64,000 nt of DNA, taken from contig NZ_BMMS01000010.1 of the NCBI RefSeq assembly GCF_014646055.1, positions 139,674 through 203,673 of the forward strand, in the 5' to 3' direction. Positions 53,076-61,272 of this stretch are shown one piece after another. The stretch comes from Wenjunlia tyrosinilytica. GTDB lineage: Bacteria; Actinomycetota; Actinomycetes; Streptomycetales; Streptomycetaceae. The notes beneath the pieces were generated by a model. That model saw only the letters and a program-made list of their open reading frames with translations. It did no database searches and was not told the origin of the DNA. Positions within the stretch are counted from its first letter, which is position 1, and every line of letters starts with the position of its first letter. The position numbers and the translations under genes were made by a program.

Positions 53076-55496
53076 ATGACCGGGCCGCGCCCCCTGCCGC
53101 CGGACCCCGGTCCCGGCCACCTCGCCGAGACCGTCGAACGGCTTCGGGCGCAGCTCGACGCGGCGCGCGCCGCCGCGCGGGCCCGTGGTGTCGTGGAACT
53201 GGCCAAGGGCATCCTGGTGGAGCGCCTCAAATGCGGCCCCGCCGAGGCCGCCCGGCATCTCGCCCAGCTCGCCGACAGCGCCAGGACACCGGTCGCGGAG
53301 CTGGCCGCGGACATCGTCGACGAGGCGGCAGGCGACGCACTGAGCCGCGCCGACGACGGGGAGGGGGCCGCCGACGACGGCGTGCTGCCCCCGCTGCGCC
53401 TGCGGATCGCGGAATCGGGTGTGTCCGACGCGCCGGACACACAGGTGGCCGCCGAGTCCTTGCTGGATAACGCCCTGAGACCGCTGGGAGCGACAGCGCT
53501 CGCCGTCTGGTCCGCGGCCGGCGACGGCTCCCTGGCGCTGCGCGGCCACGCGGGCTTCACCGCCGCGGAGGCGGCAGGCTGGCGCCACGTCCCTCCGGGG
53601 GTGGGGAGCCTGGCCCAACGAGCCCTCACGGGCAGCACCCCGATGCTGGTGGCGGACAGTCCCGCCGAGACCGGGCCTGCCGAGACCGGGCCTGCCGAGA
53701 CCGGGCCCGCAGGGGACGGGCCCGCGGGGGACGGCCTCATGAGCGACCCCGCCGACGCCGCGGCCGCCTCCATCGGACGCGGGGAGGCGCCCGGGGGACG
53801 GGTGGTCCTGCCGGCTCGAGTGGCGGGGCGGTTGCTCGGGGCTGTCGAGGTCTGCTGGCCGGGGCCGCTGCCCCCGCTCACACCCGCGGTCGGGCGGCAG
53901 CTCCAGGCGCTCGCCGATCTGTGCGCGCACACCCTCCGGGCCCCGCTCAGCGCGGAGGGAGGCGACCCGGCGCAGTTCGCCGAGCACGACCGCAGGGCGC
54001 CCCTGGTCGACCTCGCCGACGCGCTCCTCGATCCCGCCGTCCTGCTCCAGCCCCTCGTCGACGACCACGGCCGCGTCCGCGACTTCGCCGTCGTCCATCT
54101 CAACCAGCACGTCACCGACCTCGCCGGGCGCCCCCGCGCCGACCTCACCGGACGCTCACTGCTCGAGGCCCACCCCGGTGCCGCCGCCGAGGGCGGGCTG
54201 TTCGAGCAGGCCCTCCATGTGCACGCCACCGGCGAGCCCTTCAGCACCGAGGACATCGTTCTCGCGGACACCCCCGGCCCCGCGCCGCTGAGGGCCGCGG
54301 TGGGGATCGGCCGGTACGGCGAATGCCTGCTGGTCACCTGGCGGGTCCAGGACGAGGCCGCCCGGCTGTCCAGTCTGCTCCAGCACGCCCAGCGCCTCGG
54401 CCGCATCGGAGGCTTCGAGGAGAATCCCGTCACGGGCGAGGTCTCCTGGAGCAGTCAGCTCTTCGCCCTCCACGGCCTTTCCTCCACGGCTGCTCCCGTG
54501 CCGCTGAGGGAGCTGCGCTCCCGTGCCCACCCCGACGACGGCGTCGCCATCGGCCGGTTCCTGCGCACCCTCCTGCACCACCACCGGGCGTCCTCCGTCG
54601 CCTTCCGGCTCCAGCGCCCCGACACCGTGGTGCGCCACATGCGCGTGCTCGCCGAACCCGTCCTCGACGAGGCCGGCTGCCTCGTCGCCGTACGGGGCGC
54701 CTACCAGGACATCTCCTCGCAGCACTGGACGGAGGTGGCGCTGGCAGCCACCCGCGACCGGCTCGCCGACAGCGAGGAGCACGCCGCCGACCGCAAGCGC
54801 CTCACCCTCCAGCTCCAGGAGGCGATCATGCCTCCTGCCCCGGCCCAGGTCGATGCCTCCGGCCTCCAGATCGCGGTGCGCTACCGCCCCGCCGAGAACG
54901 ACAGCCTCGTCGGCGGAGACTGGTACGACGCGGTCGTGCTGCCCTCCAAACAGGTCCTGCTCGCCGTGGGCGACGTGGCGGGCCACGGCATCGAGGCGGC
55001 CACCGGCATGGTCGCGCTGCGCAACGCCCTGCGGGGGCTCGCCACCACCGGATCCGGGCCCGGCCAGCTCCTGGGCTGGCTCAACACCGTCACCCACCAC
55101 CTCACCGAGCAGGTGACCGCCACCGCCGTCGTGGGCGTCTACGACCCCCAGACCCGGACCCTGCGCTGGGCCCGCGCCGGGCACCTTCCCCCCGTCCTCA
55201 TCCGGGACGGCGCCGCCGAAGCCCTCCCGCTGCCGAAGGGCATCCTGCTGGGCGCCCAGTCCGAGGCCGACTACGAGGAGAGGGTCCTCGAGATGCGGTC
55301 CGGCGACACCTTGCTGATGTACACCGACGGGCTCATCGAGCGCAGGGACCGCTTCCTCCAGCAGTCCCTTGACCAACTGGTGCGAGCGGCGTCCGAGTCC
55401 CGTCCCGGACTCGAGGAGCGTCTCGACCACCTGCTCACCCACAGCAGCTCCGACACCGACGACGACACCTGCCTGGTCGGCGTCCACCTCCGCTGA
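53076..55496 (+). CDS. ANTAR-GAF-PAS-SpoIIE type PP2C phosphatase (806 aa)
   Basis: Cytosolic serine/threonine phosphatase of the RsbU/SpoIIE class, expected to dephosphorylate an anti-anti-sigma factor. An N-terminal ANTAR-like helical region (VVELAKGILVERLKCGPAEAARHLAQLA) is followed by a GAF-like segment (ESLLDNALRPLGATALAVWSAAGDG...), a Pro/Gly insertion built of three AETGP repeats, one or two PAS regions (LLDPAVLLQPLVDDHGRVRDFAVVHLN; LGRIGGFEENPVTGEVSWSSQLFALHGL) and the phosphatase domain with metal-binding Asp in LVGGDWYDAVVL, AVGDVAGHGIEAA, LLMYTDGLIERRD and DTDDDTCLVGV. ATG 53076 with GGGAG upstream. It lies 87 bases after the hybrid kinase and may share its signal path. No anti-sigma kinase gene is adjacent. 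Confidence 0.9.
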   Translation: MTGPRPLPPDPGPGHLAETVERLRAQLDAARAAARARGVVELAKGILVERLKCGPAEAARHLAQLADSARTPVAELAADIVDEAAGDALSRADDGEGAADDGVLPPLRLRIAESGVSDAPDTQVAAESLLDNALRPLGATALAVWSAAGDGSLALRGHAGFTAAEAAGWRHVPPGVGSLAQRALTGSTPMLVADSPAETGPAETGPAETGPAGDGPAGDGLMSDPADAAAASIGRGEAPGGRVVLPARVAGRLLGAVEVCWPGPLPPLTPAVGRQLQALADLCAHTLRAPLSAEGGDPAQFAEHDRRAPLVDLADALLDPAVLLQPLVDDHGRVRDFAVVHLNQHVTDLAGRPRADLTGRSLLEAHPGAAAEGGLFEQALHVHATGEPFSTEDIVLADTPGPAPLRAAVGIGRYGECLLVTWRVQDEAARLSSLLQHAQRLGRIGGFEENPVTGEVSWSSQLFALHGLSSTAAPVPLRELRSRAHPDDGVAIGRFLRTLLHHHRASSVAFRLQRPDTVVRHMRVLAEPVLDEAGCLVAVRGAYQDISSQHWTEVALAATRDRLADSEEHAADRKRLTLQLQEAIMPPAPAQVDASGLQIAVRYRPAENDSLVGGDWYDAVVLPSKQVLLAVGDVAGHGIEAATGMVALRNALRGLATTGSGPGQLLGWLNTVTHHLTEQVTATAVVGVYDPQTRTLRWARAGHLPPVLIRDGAAEALPLPKGILLGAQSEADYEERVLEMRSGDTLLMYTDGLIERRDRFLQQSLDQLVRAASESRPGLEERLDHLLTHSSSDTDDDTCLVGVHLR
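53664..53708 (+). repeat. 15-bp in-frame repeat, 3 copies
   Basis: GCCGAGACCGGGCCT three times (third copy ends GCCC), encoding AETGP repeats in a linker of the SpoIIE-type phosphatase; two degenerate AGDGP copies follow. Confidence 0.9.
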
Positions 55497-55775
55497 GCCG
55501 GGCCCCTCACCCCGGCGCAGGATCCGCCTCTGACTCCTGCCCCTTGCCCGCTTGCCCCCCTGACCCCGGGCCCCCTGACCCCGGGGCACCCTGACTCCGA
55601 GGCCCGCTGACCCCGGTGCCCCGGTCCCGGCGCACGGGCCCCGAACCCGTACCCGCCCCGGCACCCTTCCCCGATGAGTCCATAGGGCCGTCCAGCACTT
55701 ACTCGGCTCGGGAGGCGTCGGCTATCCAGGGAGTACACACGCGTCACTCCTTATTCATTTCGGAGGAGGACCTCC

Positions 55776-56855
55776 ATGGGCGAGACAACCGCCACCTCCG
55801 CAGATGTCGACACGATCGACGCCACCGAGGAATCCCCGATCCATATCCTGTGGATCAACGCCGGGCTGAGCTGCGACGGGGACTCCGTCGCGCTGACGGC
55901 GGCAACGCAGCCGACCATCGAGGAGATCGCGCTCGGCGCGCTGCCCGGCCTGCCCAAAGTGGCCGTCCACTGGCCCCTCATCGACTATGAGTGCGGTCCC
56001 GTGCAGGGGGCGGACAACTTCGTGGAGTGGTTCTTCAAGGCCGACCGCGGCGAGTTGGAACCCTTCGTCCTGGTGATCGAGGGCTCCATCCCCAACGAGG
56101 CCATCAAGAGGGAGGGTTACTGGTGCGGATTCGGGGACGACCCCGAGACCGGCCAGCCCATCACCACGAGCGAGTGGATCGACCGCCTGGCCTCCAAGGC
56201 GCTCGCCGTCGTCGCCATCGGCACCTGCGCCACCTACGGCGGCATCCACGCCATGCAGGGCAACCCCACGGGCGCCATGGGCGTACCCGACTACCTGGGC
56301 TGGGACTGGAAGTCCAAGGCCGGAATCCCCATCGTCTGCATCCCCGGCTGCCCGGTCCACCCGGACAACGCCTCCGAGACGCTCACCTACCTGCTGTACC
56401 AGGCCGCCGGATCGGCGCCGATGATCCCGCTGGACGAGGAACTGCGCCCCACCTGGCTGTTCGGTGCGACGGTCCACGAGGGCTGCGACCGCGCCGGCTA
56501 CTACGAGCAGGGCCAGTTCGCCACCGAGTACGGCTCACCCCAGTGCCTGGTCAAACTCGGCTGCTGGGGTCCCGTGGTCAAGTGCAATGTGCCCAAGCGC
56601 GGTTGGATCAACGGCGTGGGCGGCTGCCCCAACGTGGGCGGCATCTGCATCGCGTGCACCATGCCGGGCTTCCCCGACAAGTTCATGCCGTTCATGGACG
56701 AGCCGCCGGGCGCCCGCATCTCCAGCACGGCGAGCGGCGCCTACGGAACGGTGATCCGCAAGCTGCGTGACATCACCGCGAGGACGGTCGACAAGGAACC
56801 CAAGTGGCGGCACAGGGGCGACAAGATCCTGACGGGCTACCGGCCGCCGTGGTGA
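55776..56855 (+). CDS. hhyS: [NiFe]-hydrogenase small subunit, group 1h (359 aa)
   Basis: Electron-transfer subunit of an actinobacterial high-affinity H2-oxidising hydrogenase. There is no Tat signal peptide, as is usual for group 1h. The N-terminal cluster motif reads GLSCDGDSVAL: Cys33 is present but the second position of the usual C-x-x-C is Asp36, matching the 3Cys-1Asp proximal cluster known for this group. Further ligands lie in AIGTCATYGG, CIPGCPVHPD, HEGCDRAGYY, CLVKLGCWGP, CNVPKRGW and GGCPNVGGICIACTMPGFPDKFMPF. GGAGGAGGACCTCC precedes the ATG. First gene of an eight-gene cluster, 73 bases before the large subunit gene. Confidence 0.95.
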   Translation: MGETTATSADVDTIDATEESPIHILWINAGLSCDGDSVALTAATQPTIEEIALGALPGLPKVAVHWPLIDYECGPVQGADNFVEWFFKADRGELEPFVLVIEGSIPNEAIKREGYWCGFGDDPETGQPITTSEWIDRLASKALAVVAIGTCATYGGIHAMQGNPTGAMGVPDYLGWDWKSKAGIPIVCIPGCPVHPDNASETLTYLLYQAAGSAPMIPLDEELRPTWLFGATVHEGCDRAGYYEQGQFATEYGSPQCLVKLGCWGPVVKCNVPKRGWINGVGGCPNVGGICIACTMPGFPDKFMPFMDEPPGARISSTASGAYGTVIRKLRDITARTVDKEPKWRHRGDKILTGYRPPW

Positions 56856-56928
56856 CCACGCGTGGCGGCAGCCGCGTCACCGCGAGCGGCGGACCGGAAT
56901 CCGAAGGCTGAGGAAGGGTGCGCGAACG

Positions 56929-58713
56929 ATGACGCCGAAGACGAAGAAAGCGGATGACGGCAGCGGGCTCCTGGAGATGTCCTGGGACCCGATCACCCGG
57001 ATCGTGGGAAGCCTGGGTATCCACACCAAGGTCGACTTCAAGCAGAAGCGGGTCGCGGAGTGCTACAGCACCTCGTCCGTCTTCCGGGGGTACAGCGTTT
57101 TCATGAAGGGGAAGGATCCCCGCGACGCACACTTCATCACCAGCCGCATCTGCGGCATCTGCGGCGACAACCATGCCACCTGCTCCGTCTATACGCAGAA
57201 CATGGCGTACGGGGTGGCGCCGCCGCACATCGGTGAGTGGATCATCAACCTCGGCGAGGCCGCCGAGTACATGTTCGACCACAACATCTTCCAGGAGAAC
57301 CTGGTCGGGGTCGACTACTGCGAGAAGATGGTCAAGGAGACCAACCCGGGCGTGCTGGACCAGGCCGAGCGCACCCCAGCCCCCCACGCGGCCGAGCACG
57401 GCTACCGCACCATCGCCGACATCATGCGCTCCCTGAACCCGCTCGAGGGCGAGTTCTACCGCGAGGCGCTCCAGGTGTCCCGGATGACCCGGGAGATGTT
57501 CTGCCTGATGGAGGGGCGCCATGTGCACCCCTCGACGCTCTACCCGGGCGGTGTCGGCACGGTCGCCACCGTGCAGCTGTTCACCGACTACCTGACCCGG
57601 CTCATGCGCTACGTGGAGTTCATGAAGCGCGTGGTGCCGCTCCACGACGACCTGTTCGACTTCTTCTACGAGGCCATACCGGGCTACGAGGAGGTCGGGC
57701 GGCGGCGTGTCCTGCTCAACTGCTGGGGCGCCCTCAACGACCCGGAGTACTGCGACTTCACCTACCGCCGCATGAGCGAGTGGGGCAAGCGCATGTTCGT
57801 CACCCCGGGCATCATCGTGGACGGCGAGCTCATCACCAACGACCTGGTCGACATCAACCTCGGCATCCGCATCCTGCTCGGCAGCTCGTACTACGAGGAC
57901 TGGGCGGGCCAGGAGAAGTTCGTGGAGCGGGACCCGCTGGGCAACCCCGTGGACGAGCGCCACCCGTGGAACCAGCACACCATCCCGGCGCCGCAGAAGC
58001 GCGACTTCGACGGCAACTACAGCTGGGTGATGTCCCCGCGCTGGTTCAACGGCTCCGAGCACCTCGCCCTCGACACCGGCGGCGGACCCATCGCCCGCCT
58101 GTGGTCCACGGCGCTGTCCGGTCTGGTCGACATCGGCTACGTCCAGTCCACCGGCCACAGTGTGAAGATCAACCTGCCCAGGACGATGACCAAGCCGGAG
58201 ACCACGTTCGAGTGGAAGATCCCGCGCTGGAGCAACGCGCTGGAGCGCAACCGCGCCAGGACCTACTTCCAGGCGTACACCGCCGCGGCGGCGCTGCACT
58301 TCGTGGAGAAGGCCATGGACGAGGTCAGGTCGGGCCACACCCAGACCTGGGAGCACTTCGAGGTCCCCGACGAGTCCATCGGCTGCGGCTTCACCGAGGC
58401 CGTGCGCGGGGTCCTCTCGCACCACATGGTGATCCGCGACGGCAAGATCGCGAACTACCACCCGTACCCGCCGACTCCGTGGAACGCCAGCGTGCGCGAC
58501 TCCTACGGCACCCCCGGCCCCTACGAGGACGCGGTGCAGAACACCCCCATCTTCGAAGAGAACGACGTGGAGAACTTCAAGGGCATCGACATCATGCGCG
58601 CGGTGCGCAGCTTCGATCCCTGCCTGCCGTGCGGTGTGCACATGTACCTGGGCGACGGCAGGACGCTCGAGCAGATCCACACCCCCACCGGCCTGAGCGG
58701 GCTGGGTGGCTGA
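56929..58713 (+). CDS. hhyL: [NiFe]-hydrogenase large subunit, group 1h (594 aa)
   Basis: Catalytic subunit holding the NiFe(CN)2CO centre. The N-terminal ligand pair is Cys75/Cys78 in SRICGICGDNHATC and the C-terminal pair Cys565/Cys568 in FDPCLPCGVH. After His571 there is a 23-residue tail (MYLGDGRTLEQIHT...), the expected target of the maturation endopeptidase encoded downstream. The DPITRIVGSLGIH N-terminus and length fit group 1h. Together with HhyS it should oxidise trace, even atmospheric, H2 in air to support persistence. No hyp (NiFe assembly) genes are in the window, so they must lie elsewhere. Confidence 0.96.
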   Translation: MTPKTKKADDGSGLLEMSWDPITRIVGSLGIHTKVDFKQKRVAECYSTSSVFRGYSVFMKGKDPRDAHFITSRICGICGDNHATCSVYTQNMAYGVAPPHIGEWIINLGEAAEYMFDHNIFQENLVGVDYCEKMVKETNPGVLDQAERTPAPHAAEHGYRTIADIMRSLNPLEGEFYREALQVSRMTREMFCLMEGRHVHPSTLYPGGVGTVATVQLFTDYLTRLMRYVEFMKRVVPLHDDLFDFFYEAIPGYEEVGRRRVLLNCWGALNDPEYCDFTYRRMSEWGKRMFVTPGIIVDGELITNDLVDINLGIRILLGSSYYEDWAGQEKFVERDPLGNPVDERHPWNQHTIPAPQKRDFDGNYSWVMSPRWFNGSEHLALDTGGGPIARLWSTALSGLVDIGYVQSTGHSVKINLPRTMTKPETTFEWKIPRWSNALERNRARTYFQAYTAAAALHFVEKAMDEVRSGHTQTWEHFEVPDESIGCGFTEAVRGVLSHHMVIRDGKIANYHPYPPTPWNASVRDSYGTPGPYEDAVQNTPIFEENDVENFKGIDIMRAVRSFDPCLPCGVHMYLGDGRTLEQIHTPTGLSGLGG

Positions 58714-58769
58714 ACGGATCCGACAGGTCCACGGCCATGCGTCCCGGCAGGGAGCAGGAAGGCGGTGCC

Positions 58770-59702
58770 ATGGGATCGGCAGCGAAGGAACAGCAGCAGG
58801 CGGGGGAGCGGATATCGGCACTCCTCGACGAGCTGGACCGGACCGCGGGACCCGCGGTCCGGGACACCGCCGACGAACTCGTGCGCCAGATCGTCGAGTT
58901 CTACGGAGCGGGCCTGGCCCGGATCGTGGAGCTGATGGAGGCGCGCGAGGACGGCGCCGCCGCCCTCGAGGCGCTCACCCACGACGAGCTCGTGGCCGGG
59001 CTCCTGGTCCTGCACGACCTGCATCCCGACGACACCATGACCCGCGTCCAGAAAGCCCTGGACGAGGTCCGGCCCTACCTCGGCTCGCACGCCGGCGACG
59101 TCGAGGTGGTCGGCCTCGATCCCGGGACCGGTGTCCTGACGCTGCGCCTGAGCGGCAGCTGCGACGGATGCCCGTCCTCCACGCAGACCGTCCGCTGGAC
59201 CATCGAGGGGGCGGTGGCCCGGGCCGCCCCCGAGGTGGCCGCGGTCGAGGTGGAGGGCGTCACCGACGCCCCCGGAAATCCCGAACTGCTGCAGATCATG
59301 TCCGGCCCGCCGGGCACGGCATCGGCGTCGTCGGCCACCGCGCCGCCGGCCTCCCCGCCCTCGGCGGGCGAGGGCGAAGCGCGGTGGCACACCCTGACCG
59401 GGCCGCTGCCGTCGGCCGACGGCGAGACGGCGGTCCACCGGGTGGAGGGGCTGTCCCTGCTGGTGGTCCGCCTCCCCGGGAATCTGTACGCCTACCGCGA
59501 CCACTGCCCGGCCTGCGGGCACCCCGTCCACGACGGGACGCTCGACGGCTCCGAACTGGTCTGCCCCGGCTGCTCGCAGCGGTACGACGTACGCCGGGCC
59601 GGGCGGGGAAGCGCCGGTCATCTGGAGCCGGTGCCCCTGCTGGAGCAGGACGGCACGGTGCGGGTGGCGCTGCCCGCGGTGCTTCAGGAGGCCACGACAT
59701 GA
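58770..59702 (+). CDS. NifU-like Fe-S scaffold fused to a Cys4 ribbon/Rieske-like domain (310 aa)
   Basis: Residues ~1-90 are helical. Residues ~88-175 are a NifU C-terminal-type domain (TRVQKALDEVRPYLGSHAGDVEVVGLDPGTGVLTLRLSGSCDGCPSS) with the cluster cysteines Cys131 and Cys134. After a disordered linker, residues ~205-310 form a Rieske-like ferredoxin fold (WHTLTGPLPSADGETAVHRVEGLSLLVVRLPGNLYAYRDHCPACGHPVHDGTLDGSELVCPGCSQRYDV). The ligand set is Cys246-x-x-Cys249...Cys265-x-x-Cys268, not Cys-His/Cys-His, so it would bind zinc, iron or a four-cysteine cluster. It probably assembles clusters for, or shuttles electrons from, the hydrogenase. ATG 58770 with AAGG upstream; ATG 58737 is an alternative. 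Confidence 0.88.
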   Translation: MGSAAKEQQQAGERISALLDELDRTAGPAVRDTADELVRQIVEFYGAGLARIVELMEAREDGAAALEALTHDELVAGLLVLHDLHPDDTMTRVQKALDEVRPYLGSHAGDVEVVGLDPGTGVLTLRLSGSCDGCPSSTQTVRWTIEGAVARAAPEVAAVEVEGVTDAPGNPELLQIMSGPPGTASASSATAPPASPPSAGEGEARWHTLTGPLPSADGETAVHRVEGLSLLVVRLPGNLYAYRDHCPACGHPVHDGTLDGSELVCPGCSQRYDVRRAGRGSAGHLEPVPLLEQDGTVRVALPAVLQEATT

Positions 59703-60484
59703 CGGCTCGCCGGATCCAGGCCGGGCCGGAGCGGGCCGTCCGTCCGGACCGGGCCCGTCCACGTCCTGGCCGGGCTCCGGAGGTCCGGGCTTCCGAGGTC
59801 CGGGGTGCCCAGGACCGGGGTGGCCGGGGTGGTGAGGCGGGGCCGCCGACCGGGCCGGCCGCCCTGCGCCGCTTCACCCGGCGCCCCGCGGGTCCCGCCG
59901 AGGAGCGGTGCGACCTGTGCGGCGAGACGCTGCCGCCGGAGCACCGCCACCTCGTCGACACCCGGCAGCGCGCCCTCAAATGCTCGTGCGTCCCCTGCCA
60001 CATGCTGTTCACCCGGCCGGGAGCGGGGTCGGGCCGCTTCCGCGCCGTACCCGACCGCTATCTGCGGGACCCGGATTTCACCCTCGACGACGCCGACTGG
60101 AACCGTCTGCAGATCCCCGTGGCGCTCGTCTTCTTCTTCCGCAACTCCGACCTCGGGCGCCTCGTCGCCTTCTACCCCAGCCCCGCCGGAGCCACCGAGA
60201 GCGAGCTCGACCCGCAGACCTGGGACGACGTCATCGGGGGCAGCCGCCTCGCGCAGACCCTGGAGCCCGATGTCGAGGCGCTGCTCGTGCACCGGGAGAA
60301 GGGCGAGCACGGGGAGTGCTTCCTCGTCCCCATCGACACCTGCTACGAGCTGGTCGGCAGGATGCGCCTGCACTGGCAGGGCTTCGACGGAGGGGCCGAG
60401 GCACGCGCCGACCTCGCCGAGTTCTTCCAGCGAGTCCGCGAGCACGCCCGTCCCTGCGCCGACGCCGAGGGGAGCACGCCGTGA
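59699..60484 (+). CDS. DUF5947 family hydrogenase-associated protein (261 aa)
   Basis: A conserved partner of group 1h hydrogenase clusters, function unknown. The first ~55 residues are Arg/Pro-rich, disordered and built on repeated CCGGG-type DNA. The domain then carries two cysteine pairs (ERCDLCGETLPPEHRHLVD and LKCSCVPCHMLFTRPGAG), suggesting a zinc or Fe-S site, followed by DADWNRLQIPVALVFFFRNSDLGRLVAFYPSPAGATESELDPQTWDDVI and CFLVPIDTCYELVGRMRLHWQGFDGG. Start ATG 59699 overlaps the previous stop (ATGA); its own stop overlaps the next start (GTGA), so translation is coupled on both sides. Confidence 0.87.
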   Translation: MTARRIQAGPERAVRPDRARPRPGRAPEVRASEVRGAQDRGGRGGEAGPPTGPAALRRFTRRPAGPAEERCDLCGETLPPEHRHLVDTRQRALKCSCVPCHMLFTRPGAGSGRFRAVPDRYLRDPDFTLDDADWNRLQIPVALVFFFRNSDLGRLVAFYPSPAGATESELDPQTWDDVIGGSRLAQTLEPDVEALLVHREKGEHGECFLVPIDTCYELVGRMRLHWQGFDGGAEARADLAEFFQRVREHARPCADAEGSTP

Positions 60485-61272
60485 CCGACCTCGACTTCAC
60501 CTGCACGGACGTACGCCCCGAGGACTACGCGGCCGGGCCCACGCTGCTGTTCCGGCTGCGGATCGACGCGGCGGGCGGGGAGAGGGTGCACGCGCTCGCG
60601 CTGCGCTGCCAGATCCGCATCGAACCCGCGCGCCGCAAGTACGACGCGGGAGAGGCGGCGCTGCTGGGCGACCTGTTCGGCGAGCCGGAACGCTGGGGCA
60701 CCACCCTCAAGCCCCTCCAGTTCGCTCATGCCTCGATCACCGTCCCCGGCTTCACCGGGTCGACGGAGACCGACCTGCCGGTGCCCTGCACCTATGACAC
60801 GGAGGTCGCCTCCGCGAAGTACTTCCGGGCGCTGGCCGGCGGTGAGGTCCCGCTGCTCCTGCTCTTCTCCGGCACCGTCTTCACCGGGGAGCGGGGCTTT
60901 CGGGCCGAGCCGGTGCCCTGGCACAAGGAGGCCACCGTCCGTATGCCGGTGCGGGTGTGGCAGCAGATGATCGACCAGTACTTCCCCAACACCGGCTGGC
61001 TTCTGCTGCGCAGGGACAGCCTGGACGCGCTCCAGCGCTACCGCTCGCAGCGGGCGCTGCCGTCCTGGGAGCACGTCGTGGACGAACTCCTGCGTACGGC
61101 CGAGGCTCGGCAGGCGCAGGCGCAGGCGGGGACACCGACGGGGACACAGGCGGGGACACAGAAGACACCGAGGGCACAGGAGACACAGGCAGGGACACAG
61201 GCGGGGACACCGAACGCCCCGCAGAGTGGGACGGGGACTCGTGCGGCCCCGCAGAGGGGGTGGGCCCGATGA
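60481..61272 (+). CDS. DUF6084 family hydrogenase-associated protein (263 aa)
   Basis: Second conserved accessory protein of unknown function: DLDFTCTDVRPEDYAAGPTLLFRLRIDAAGGERVHALALRCQIRIEPARRKYDAGEAALLGDLFGEPERWGTTLKPLQFAHASITVPGFTGSTETDLPVPCTYDTEVASAKYFRALAGGEVPLLLLFSGTVF, apparently a beta-rich domain. The conserved part ends near FPNTGWLLLRRDSLDALQRYRSQRALPSWEHVVDELLRTAE (~residue 210). The last ~50 residues are a Gln/Thr/Gly/Ala tail from a GGGACACAGGCG-type DNA repeat. GTG 60481 overlaps the DUF5947 stop; its stop overlaps the next ATG. Confidence 0.87.
   Translation: MTDLDFTCTDVRPEDYAAGPTLLFRLRIDAAGGERVHALALRCQIRIEPARRKYDAGEAALLGDLFGEPERWGTTLKPLQFAHASITVPGFTGSTETDLPVPCTYDTEVASAKYFRALAGGEVPLLLLFSGTVFTGERGFRAEPVPWHKEATVRMPVRVWQQMIDQYFPNTGWLLLRRDSLDALQRYRSQRALPSWEHVVDELLRTAEARQAQAQAGTPTGTQAGTQKTPRAQETQAGTQAGTPNAPQSGTGTRAAPQRGWAR
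61120..61220 (+). repeat. GGGACACAGGCG-type repeat tract in the DUF6084 gene
   Basis: At least five imperfect copies of a ~12-bp unit (GGGACACAGGCG and variants), encoding the AGTQ/AGTP-type tail of the DUF6084 protein. In frame throughout. Confidence 0.8.
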
